Part shown: positions 1 to 5,843 of the stretch, piece after piece | How the letters are laid out: each line of letters begins with the position of its first letter | Position numbering within the stretch: the first letter of the stretch is position 1 | Assembly: GCA_022601315.1 (NCBI GenBank) | Contig: JAHZIU010000311.1 | Location: 1-7,526, forward strand | Length of the DNA stretch: 7,526 nucleotides | Direction of reading: 5' to 3' | Source: Betaproteobacteria bacterium | GTDB lineage: Bacteria > Pseudomonadota > Gammaproteobacteria > Burkholderiales > Nitrosomonadaceae | Position numbers and translations under genes: made by a program | The notes under the pieces: generated by a model | Told to the model about the DNA's origin: nothing | What the model saw: the letters and a program-made list of their open reading frames with translations, nothing else | The model's database searches: none

Positions 1-35
1 CTAATAGATCATTATTGGCGATATATTGAGCTGCC

Positions 36-89
36 AAAAACCGATTAATCAACTACTACCCGCCGCTTTGCAGGTAGTAGTTGATTAAT
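36..89 (-). terminator. Likely intrinsic terminator after the BPSS1780-type gene
   Basis: A perfect 17-bp inverted repeat lies at 44-60 and 73-89 with a 12-nt loop. It begins 3 nt past the TAA stop of the minus-strand membrane-protein gene. On the minus strand the second arm is followed by CGG and then five T (36-40), as expected of a Rho-independent terminator, although the T run starts 3 nt after the stem. The stem is unusually long and perfect, and AT-rich at its base. There is no T run after the stem on the plus strand, so the minus direction is favoured. The function is inferred from structure and position. Confidence 0.7.
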
Positions 90-92
90 TCC

Positions 93-1076
93 TTACTTCT
101 CGGATGTCTCGTTTGTTTGGTATTGTTGAAGATGATCCTCGCTGCAGAAATATTTACCCATATTTAGAATCGCTTCTCCTTTAGGCATATTTACGCCGCA
201 CTGGGCACATCCAACCAAGTTGTTAGCTTTTTTTACAGCACCCTCAGTTCTATTGTTATCATTTTCTTTTATCTTTACATCGTCTTCAGTGGGTTCCTCA
301 TAAGCGGTATCAGACCAGGTTGCTTTTTGGTAATCTTCGGGCGTTTTTTCCTCATTAGTACTGAACGTTTCACCAAGAAAGATATCTTTATAGCTGACAT
401 AAATTGAACCAAAAACTGTCGGAACCAGTATGATCAGTCCGAGGCCATATGGCATTAAGGCTATCATTGCTAAAATAATCAGTGTAATGCCATAAAGTTG
501 GAATGGAATGAAATTTCTCAAACACGCAAAAAAACTTCTCTGCATAGCAATAACCGGCGGTACATTATGAAAAACAACCAGTAATGGTGAAAACCAGGCA
601 GCCATCAATAGCGGAATAGAAAGTGTAATGGCAACCAGTAAAGCTGTGAGTATGTTACTTGAAACCCCCATCAATTCACTTTCATCAACTCGTTTTCCAT
701 ATAACAGCATATCTGCCATCATTGAGCCGCCAATCATCATGACAATACCAACGATTAATACCTGCCCAATCAAATAGATGCCGCCGATCGTTATAAGGGG
801 CGCCGCATTGGTTTTAAATGCAACAAATAAATGGAAGAGCTCAAATTCTCTGTTTTGATCTAATTCTCTGCATCCGAACATTATTCCAGCCAGAAAAACT
901 GGAGAAATTAGCGTAAAAATAAACTGACCCAGCAAAGGCACGATGGCCAACGTTACCGCAACGAGGAGCATAGTAAAGCTAGTTAAAACCCAGATCAGCG
1001 GCGCCTTTCGGAATAAATAAAAGCCGCTGATAATCCATTGCCACCCTTGTTTTGCGTTGAATTGATGAATTTCCAT
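93..1076 (-). CDS. BPSS1780-family membrane protein with C-terminal zinc-ribbon-like domain
   Basis: This is a 327-residue integral membrane protein of unknown function. The N-terminal part (about 1-235) resembles the betaproteobacterial BPSS1780 family: an opening with GWQWIISGFYLFRKAP, then hydrophobic segments at about 27-67 (probably two), 92-117, 140-168 and 192-228. An acidic, polar linker (about 236-287) follows, rich in E, D, N and T. The C-terminal 40 residues carry C290-x2-C293 and C311-x3-H315 in the setting CAQCGVNMPKGEA and FCSEDH. This resembles the small cysteine-rich PP0621-type proteins and suggests one bound zinc. The ATG is supported by GGAG (1085-1088 on this strand) 8 nt upstream, and the N-terminus fits the family. 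It lies 77 bp downstream of thrB in the same orientation and ends at a strong hairpin, so it is probably the last gene of its transcript. The family assignment of the membrane part is fairly secure, that of the tail is by motif only, and no activity can be named. Confidence 0.83.
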   Translation of the reverse strand: MEIHQFNAKQGWQWIISGFYLFRKAPLIWVLTSFTMLLVAVTLAIVPLLGQFIFTLISPVFLAGIMFGCRELDQNREFELFHLFVAFKTNAAPLITIGGIYLIGQVLIVGIVMMIGGSMMADMLLYGKRVDESELMGVSSNILTALLVAITLSIPLLMAAWFSPLLVVFHNVPPVIAMQRSFFACLRNFIPFQLYGITLIILAMIALMPYGLGLIILVPTVFGSIYVSYKDIFLGETFSTNEEKTPEDYQKATWSDTAYEEPTEDDVKIKENDNNRTEGAVKKANNLVGCAQCGVNMPKGEAILNMGKYFCSEDHLQQYQTNETSEK

Positions 1077-1153
1077 TGAAATTTCTCCAGTTAAGTTCTA
1101 TTTGACAGGTTTTCTTAAATTTTTATTTTTGGAATAGTCGAATGGACGTTCTA

Positions 1154-2104
1154 TTATATCCAGAGACTTCTAAGATGAGCCTGATCTGCCGAATGATTTT
1201 TTAGTATTTGTTTGAAATGTGCCGGATCTTTAGCATGTGTGAGTTCTCCCGAACGTGGCATATGATAGTCATACAAGCGAGAAATCCAGAAACGTAATGC
1301 TGCTGCTCGCAACATTTGCGGCCAAGCATCATGCTCGCTCGTAGAAAGTGCTCGGATACAGTGATAAGCATTTAATAATGATAATGTATGCGCTTTATTC
1401 AATGTATTATTCTCCGTCATACACCAGTCATTAGCCACAATGGCTAAATCGTACAATAATAAGTCATTACAAGCGAAGTAAAAATCAATGACGCCACCAA
1501 TGGTATTATCCGTAAATAAAATATTGTCACGAAACAAATCCGCATGAATAACGCCGTTGGGTAGTGTCTTCACTTGGTGTAATAATTGAAATTTTATTTC
1601 TTCTTCAAGTAAAATTTGTTCTTCTTGTGTAAGAAAAGCTTTAATCTCAAGTGTCTTGGCCTGCCACCATTTTAAGCCACGTGGATTACTCATTTCTGCC
1701 GGATAAGATTGGCCAGCCAAATGCATTTTTGCCAAAATTTCTCCAACTCTTGCGCATTGTTCCACACTCGGTTGCTCCACTGACTTACCGGGCAAACAGG
1801 TGACAATGGTGGCCGGTTTACCATTTAGTTCACCGAACAAGGTCCTATCTAACCGCGGAATGGGTGCCGGACAAGGTAGGTTTTGACCAGATAACTGTGC
1901 CATAAGGTTAAGATAATATGGCAATTCTTCATTGGTTAACTTTTCAAACAGCGTTAATACGAATTTCCCTTCGGTGGTTGTGACAAAATAATTGGTGTTC
2001 TCAATACCAGAAGTAATGCCTTGCAGATTAACAAGTTGGCCTAAGGAATAATTTTTTAACCAAACTGAGAGCTGGTTGTTAGTGACAGGTGTAAAGACAG
2101 ACAT
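1154..2104 (-). CDS. thrB: Homoserine kinase (ThrB, kinase-fold/APH-like type)
   Basis: This enzyme phosphorylates L-homoserine with ATP to O-phospho-L-homoserine, the substrate of threonine synthase, in the cytoplasm. The protein is 316 residues, full length for the proteobacterial ThrB type that has the aminoglycoside-phosphotransferase/choline-kinase fold rather than the GHMP fold of E. coli ThrB. Visible hallmarks are the N-terminal [10 protein letters not shown] (32-41), the strand FVLTLFEKL with the likely ATP-binding K55, the catalytic loop HADLFRDN (H187, D189, N194) and the metal-binding D207 in IDFYFA. The C-terminal helices hold [11 protein letters not shown]. The start MSVFTPV is typical of the family. 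No purine-rich Shine-Dalgarno sequence precedes it: the 25 nt upstream are pyrimidine-rich, and the next in-frame Met is far inside the domain (residue 68). No other threonine gene is in the window. Neighbours are DUF2782 86 bp upstream and the membrane protein 77 bp downstream. Confidence 0.95.
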   Translation of the reverse strand: MSVFTPVTNNQLSVWLKNYSLGQLVNLQGITSGIENTNYFVTTTEGKFVLTLFEKLTNEELPYYLNLMAQLSGQNLPCPAPIPRLDRTLFGELNGKPATIVTCLPGKSVEQPSVEQCARVGEILAKMHLAGQSYPAEMSNPRGLKWWQAKTLEIKAFLTQEEQILLEEEIKFQLLHQVKTLPNGVIHADLFRDNILFTDNTIGGVIDFYFACNDLLLYDLAIVANDWCMTENNTLNKAHTLSLLNAYHCIRALSTSEHDAWPQMLRAAALRFWISRLYDYHMPRSGELTHAKDPAHFKQILKNHSADQAHLRSLWI

Positions 2105-2161
2105 GAGCTAAAAGAAGGGAACAGACAAAGAAAGATTGCAAAAATAAAACATCATTTTCAG

Positions 2162-2167
2162 ATTATA
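2162..2167 (-). promoter_or_regulatory. Possible -10 box for thrB
   Basis: Read on the minus strand, this is a perfect TATAAT about 57 nt upstream of the thrB ATG, in the gap after the DUF2782 gene. No good -35 hexamer sits at 16-18 nt; a TTGTCC lies only 13 nt away. The surroundings are AT-rich, so a chance match is quite possible. It would give thrB its own promoter in addition to readthrough from the DUF2782 gene. Confidence 0.3.
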
Positions 2168-2190
2168 TTTCTTTGGCCTTGGACAAAAAG

Positions 2191-2574
2191 TTAGAATTCA
2201 AGAATGCGCCACATCGGTGCGCTGATATTATTACCGGGCTCTCCCGGATGATTATCTAAGCCCCTACTACGGTTTCTCACCAGATAATAAGGAAATCCGA
2301 TACGTGGAATCACTTTTATCATATATAGTTCGCCACCAATTCGATGTTCTTCAATCGTATCTTCCCCTCGTTTGATAATTGTGATTTGCGGTTCTAGTTC
2401 TGGGTCTAATTCTAAATCTGGCGGTAATGGCGGCGGTTCAGCTAATTCCGGCAAATCCGGTAACTCGGATAATTCAGGTACCTCAGGAATAGGTATCAAA
2501 TCATCTGGCAGACTTGACTCTGCCATCACTGGCATTATAAAGCAGATTAATATGATAAATATGAGTCGGTGCAT
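2191..2574 (-). CDS. DUF2782 family exported protein
   Basis: This is a 127-residue small exported protein of unknown function. Residues 1-18 form a signal peptide (hydrophobic LIFIILICFIMPVMA, likely cleaved after VMA-18), which puts it in the periplasm. Residues 22-62 are low-complexity, rich in P, E, L and D, with PEL/PDL units (PELSELPDLPELAEPPPLPP), probably extended and acidic. Residues 63-127 form the DUF2782 domain: TIIKRGEDTIEEHRIGGELY, then MIKVIPRIGFPYYLV and a C-terminal PMWRILEF. DUF2782 genes are commonly found next to polA or thrB in beta- and gammaproteobacteria, and that context is met on both sides here. The ATG has AGGA 6 nt upstream (2581-2584 on this strand). The gene is divergent from polA. 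The role is unknown; the domain has no visible catalytic pattern. Confidence 0.85.
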   Translation of the reverse strand: MHRLIFIILICFIMPVMAESSLPDDLIPIPEVPELSELPDLPELAEPPPLPPDLELDPELEPQITIIKRGEDTIEEHRIGGELYMIKVIPRIGFPYYLVRNRSRGLDNHPGEPGNNISAPMWRILEF

Positions 2575-2606
2575 TTCAATTCCTGACAGATCTGAGTCAG
2601 TTTTCT

Positions 2607-2612
2607 ATTCTA
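2607..2612 (-). promoter_or_regulatory. Possible -10 box for the DUF2782 gene
   Basis: On the minus strand this reads TAGAAT (5 of 6 to TATAAT), about 32 nt upstream of the DUF2782 ATG. The hexamer 17 nt further up (TAACCA) is a poor -35. Position and spacing suit a short leader. If real, this would be the promoter for the three-gene minus-strand group. Confidence 0.3.
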
Positions 2613-2735
2613 CCTAAAATAGTAGGTGTTGGTTACAGATTGCACTGAATTTATCTTTTCAGAGCAAACAGTTCAAAACAACCTGATATCCCAGTATTGT
2701 TTGGAAATTTGCTCGACTAAAAAGTACACGTTTTT

Positions 2736-2763
2736 TTGACTGTTGTATAAACAGCCAAATAAG
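2736..2763 (+). promoter_or_regulatory. Candidate polA promoter
   Basis: TTGACT (2736-2741, 5 of 6 to the -35 consensus) is followed after 16 nt by AATAAG (2758-2763, 4 of 6 to the -10 consensus). An alternative -10, TATAAA, lies at 2746-2751 but has no matching -35. Both fall just after a T7 tract. The start point would be about 155-170 nt upstream of the polA ATG. This is the best candidate in the intergenic region but is not strong. Confidence 0.35.
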
Positions 2764-2925
2764 CGGATTGTAGATTGGGCAGCATCAAGTCGTTCCGCTC
2801 GTACGGAAAATTCTGCCATAATCCCTAACAAATGCCATGACGCTTTTTCGACCAGATTTTTTAATCAAAGCAGTGGTGGCGCGTTTATTTTGCAGCTCCA
2901 TAGAATACATAGGAAATCTATTTAA

Positions 2926-5670
2926 ATGAAAACATTGTTGCTAGTTGACGGTTCGTCCTATCTATATCGCGCATTCCATGCGTTGCCGGATTTGCGTAAT
3001 CGTCAGAATGAACCGACTGGTGCTATCCACGGTGTGTTAAATATGTTGCGTCGCTTGCATAAAGATTATCAGGCGGATTATAGCGCGTGTGTATTCGATG
3101 CAAAAGGTAAAACGTTTCGTGATGAAATTTATCCGGAATATAAAGCACATAGACCGTCAATGCCGAATGATCTGGTGGTTCAAATTGAACCGTTACATGC
3201 TTGCATCCAGGCTATGGGATGGCCTATCTTAATGGTTGATGGCGTGGAAGCAGATGATGTGATTGGCACATTAGCACAACAGGCGGTCAACGAAAATATG
3301 CATTGCATCATTTCTACCGGCGACAAAGATATTGCGCAATTAGTCAACGCACAAGTTACTTTGATAAATACCATGAGTAATGAAGTGCTTGATGAAGAAA
3401 AGGTGTTAGCCAAGTTCGGTGTTGCGCCAGAGCAAATGCTGGACTACCTGATGCTGGTCGGTGACAGTGCTGACAACATTCCCGGCGTAGAGAAAGTTGG
3501 TCCAAAGACCGCTGCAAAGTGGATCAAGCAATACGGAAGTCTGGATAATATCATCACCCATGCGGATGAGATCAAAGGCGTAGTCGGTAATAATTTACGC
3601 AATGCAATCGATTGGTTCGATACAGCCCGACAGTTAGTGACTATTAAGTGTGATGTGGAATTACCAGTATCTATTTCTGCCCTGACACTCAAGCCTCAAG
3701 ATGTTGAACAACTAACTAGATTGTATGAACGGTTGGACATGAAAAGCGCGCTACGAGAATTGCAACAACAAAATGAATTGGGCTCAACGGAAAGAAGCGA
3801 TACAGGACAGAGATCTTTACAAGCGGCTAGTGAAAAAATTACTGTCAATGCTGTTGAAAAAACTACCGTTACTTATGAAACCATATTTTCAGAAGACCAA
3901 TTAGATATATGGCTGCATCGCTTAGATATGTCGCAACTGGTTTCAATTGACACTGAAACAACCAGTTTAGACCCAATGCAGGCTAAATTAGTTGGCATTT
4001 CATTTTGTATCGAAAGCCATCATGCCGCTTATCTCCCCTTAATGCACAATTATGCGGGTGTTCCACAACAGCTCTCAATAGAAATTGCTTTAACGAAACT
4101 CAAGCCTTGGCTGGAGAATTCCAACAAACCGAAACTGGGACAAAATTTAAAATATGACAAACATGTTTTTGCCAATCATGGTATTCAACTGAATGGCATA
4201 GTGCATGATACGTTATTGCAATCCTATATCCTGGAGTCGCACCGCCCACATAACATGGATAGCATGGCACAACGCCATTTAGATACCAAAACCATCAGTT
4301 ATGATGAAATGACAGGAAAAGGAACCAATCGTATTGGTTTTGATCAAGTCACTGTTGAATCAGCGACTCAATATGCTGCAGAAGATGCGGATATAACTTT
4401 ACGCTTGCATCAGGTTTTGTATCCGAATGTTCAACAAGACGGTCGGCTTGATCATATTTATCGTAAGATTGAAATACCCACATTAGATGTTCTATTTGAA
4501 ATCGAACGTCATGGCGTTTTGCTGAACCAAAAACTGCTGTACGCACAAAGCCATGAACTGGCAGAAAAACTAAAATTATTGGAACGAAAAGCATTTTCCA
4601 TAGCTGAACAGCCATTCAATCTAAATTCACCCAAACAAATACAAGAGATTCTGTTTAACCAGCTAAAACTACCCATCATAAAAAAAACACCCAAAGGTGC
4701 GCCTTCAACCAATGAGGAAGTTTTACAACAACTTGCCTTGGACTATCCCCTGCCAAAGATTCTTCTCGATTATCGTAGCCTGGCCAAATTAAAATCCACA
4801 TATACAGATAAGTTACCACAAATGGTGAATAGGTCGACTGGGCGAGTTCATACTAATTATGCGCAAGCGGTTGCCGTCACAGGACGGCTATCAAGCACAG
4901 ACCCTAATTTACAAAATATTCCGGTGCGTAGCAGTGAAGGAAGACGTATTAGAGAAGCATTTATAGCGCCACCCGGGCATCGAATTATCTCAGCAGATTA
5001 TTCGCAGATTGAATTACGCATAATGGCACATATCTCACAGGATGAAGGATTACTAAAAGCCTTTGCGGCTGGCGAGGATATCCACAGCGCAACGGCTTCT
5101 GAAGTGTTTGACATTGCGCTTGATAAGGTTGATCAAGAACAACGTCGATATGCCAAAGTAATTAATTTTGGCTTGATTTATGGTATGTCAGAATTTGGTC
5201 TGGCTACCCAACTGGGTATTGAGCGTAGCGCAGCACGTACTTATATGGATCGGTATTTTTCGCGTTATCCCGGTGTGGCCGATTACATGCAACATACCAG
5301 GGAACAAGCCAAGCAATTTGGGTATGTCGAAACCGTATTGGGACGCAGATTATGGTTGCCGGAAATTAATGGCAGCAATGGAAACCGCAGACTGGGTGCA
5401 GAACGTGCGGCGATTAACGCACCCATGCAAGGCACTGCCGCAGATATTATCAAGCTGGCAATGATTGCTGTGAGCAATTGGTTAGCTAGGACAAACTTAC
5501 GCAGCAAGCTTATTATGCAAGTACATGATGAACTAGTACTTGAAGTACCTGAAGATGAAGTAGCCATCATAAAAAATGAGCTTCCTGAATACATGTGTAA
5601 TGTATTAAGACTAGACGTTCCGCTACTGGTGGAAGTAGGTGTTGGCGATAACTGGGAGCAGGCGCATTAA
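2926..5670 (+). CDS. polA: DNA polymerase I
   Basis: This enzyme fills gaps in repair and removes and replaces Okazaki primers. The protein is 914 residues (E. coli 928) and complete. The 5'-nuclease domain (about 1-285) has D7, D58, K73, R76, the E108/D110/D111 cluster, GDKD (132-135) and GDSADN (179-184). A poorly conserved linker (about 286-315) follows. The 3'-5' proofreading domain (about 316-510) keeps D342 and E344 in IDTET, D411 in KYDKH, and Y483 and D487 in YAAEDAD, so proofreading should be active. The polymerase domain (about 511-914) has motif A DYSQIELR with D691, motif B with R740, K744, F748 and Y752, and motif C QVHDE with D868 and E869. These match E. coli D705, R754, K758, F762, Y766, D882 and E883 at a constant offset of 14. 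The ATG follows AGGA (2911-2914) by 11 nt, a longish spacing, but MKTLLLVDGSSYLYRAFHAL is the usual family start. It is probably monocistronic, with a hairpin right after the stop. No truncation or unusual insert is seen. Confidence 0.99.
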   Translation: MKTLLLVDGSSYLYRAFHALPDLRNRQNEPTGAIHGVLNMLRRLHKDYQADYSACVFDAKGKTFRDEIYPEYKAHRPSMPNDLVVQIEPLHACIQAMGWPILMVDGVEADDVIGTLAQQAVNENMHCIISTGDKDIAQLVNAQVTLINTMSNEVLDEEKVLAKFGVAPEQMLDYLMLVGDSADNIPGVEKVGPKTAAKWIKQYGSLDNIITHADEIKGVVGNNLRNAIDWFDTARQLVTIKCDVELPVSISALTLKPQDVEQLTRLYERLDMKSALRELQQQNELGSTERSDTGQRSLQAASEKITVNAVEKTTVTYETIFSEDQLDIWLHRLDMSQLVSIDTETTSLDPMQAKLVGISFCIESHHAAYLPLMHNYAGVPQQLSIEIALTKLKPWLENSNKPKLGQNLKYDKHVFANHGIQLNGIVHDTLLQSYILESHRPHNMDSMAQRHLDTKTISYDEMTGKGTNRIGFDQVTVESATQYAAEDADITLRLHQVLYPNVQQDGRLDHIYRKIEIPTLDVLFEIERHGVLLNQKLLYAQSHELAEKLKLLERKAFSIAEQPFNLNSPKQIQEILFNQLKLPIIKKTPKGAPSTNEEVLQQLALDYPLPKILLDYRSLAKLKSTYTDKLPQMVNRSTGRVHTNYAQAVAVTGRLSSTDPNLQNIPVRSSEGRRIREAFIAPPGHRIISADYSQIELRIMAHISQDEGLLKAFAAGEDIHSATASEVFDIALDKVDQEQRRYAKVINFGLIYGMSEFGLATQLGIERSAARTYMDRYFSRYPGVADYMQHTREQAKQFGYVETVLGRRLWLPEINGSNGNRRLGAERAAINAPMQGTAADIIKLAMIAVSNWLARTNLRSKLIMQVHDELVLEVPEDEVAIIKNELPEYMCNVLRLDVPLLVEVGVGDNWEQAH

Positions 5671-5674
5671 TCGT

Positions 5675-5716
5675 CCATCCCATTGGGCTAGCCTAATGTG
5701 ATGGTTCTTCAGTTTG
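5675..5716 (+). terminator. Likely polA terminator
   Basis: Four nt past the polA stop, CCATC (5675-5679) pairs with GATGG (5700-5704), and after a 1x1 mismatch CATTGGG (5681-5687) pairs with CCTAATG (5692-5698, one G-U) around a CTAG loop. The tail is T-rich but interrupted (TTCTTCAGTTTG), so termination may be only partial. The reverse direction has no T tract after the stem, which supports a plus-strand role. Confidence 0.6.
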
Positions 5717-5798
5717 GTATTTGCTGCGAGTACGGCGCTCACAAAATACTTTGGCTCAAACAAAAATGCTCGGAACACCTGTGCAATATAGTTTTTAC

Positions 5799-5821
5799 AA
5801 AACAGGTCAGACCTGACCTGT
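5799..5821 (-). terminator. Likely rne terminator
   Basis: ACAGGTCA (5802-5809) and TGACCTGT (5814-5821) form an 8-bp stem with a 4-nt loop. Read on the minus strand, the stem runs into TTTTGT. It sits about 19 nt beyond the rne stop codon, the right place for the end of the rne transcript. The T run is short (four, including the last stem base). The sequence is also a near-perfect 20-bp palindrome, so a protein-binding site is an alternative. Confidence 0.55.
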
Positions 5822-5843
5822 ATAGTTTCCAATCAGAAACTAT
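5822..5843 (-). repeat. Inverted repeat (hairpin) overlapping the rne stop codon
   Basis: ATAGTTTC (5822-5829) and GAAACTAT (5836-5843) form a perfect 8-bp inverted repeat around a 6-nt loop. On the minus strand the rne TAG stop (5840-5842) lies inside the first arm, and the second arm abuts the terminator-like hairpin, giving two adjacent hairpins at the mRNA end. A further copy of the unit TATAGTTT occurs at 5787-5794. A role in 3'-end stability is possible but unproven. Confidence 0.5.

Larger units (their letters stand above)
2575..2925. other. Divergent intergenic region between the DUF2782 gene and polA
   Basis: These 351 bp separate two divergent genes and hold no convincing gene. They contain the ribosome-binding sites and candidate promoters of both sides, a T7 run (2731-2737), an odd-spaced palindrome at 2740-2754, a weak 5-bp stem TTCCG/CGGAA (2793-2797 with 2804-2808), and ACCTA/TAGGT (2612-2616 with 2623-2627). 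An open frame from a TTG at 2743 to the TAA at 2923-2925 has no Shine-Dalgarno sequence and no recognisable product. A 30-codon frame at 2837-2929 overlaps the polA start. About 175 bp would remain as a polA leader if the promoter at 2736-2763 is used. Confidence 0.6.

Noticed and set aside
1102..1130. TTGACA on the plus strand in the gap between thrB and the membrane-protein gene
   Set aside because: There is no acceptable -10 at proper spacing (ATTTTT), and it would only drive antisense RNA into thrB; the AT-rich setting explains it.
2372..2617. Plus-strand frame rich in Gly, Ser and Asn
   Set aside because: It is the complement of the Pro/Glu/Leu repeats of the DUF2782 gene; its composition is explained by that gene.
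2793..2808. TTCCG/CGGAA stem in the polA leader as an attenuator
   Set aside because: Only 5 bp with no T run after it; too weak to call.
2743..2925. 60-codon plus-strand frame ending directly before polA
   Set aside because: It opens only with TTG, lacks a Shine-Dalgarno sequence, overlaps the candidate promoter and encodes nothing recognisable.
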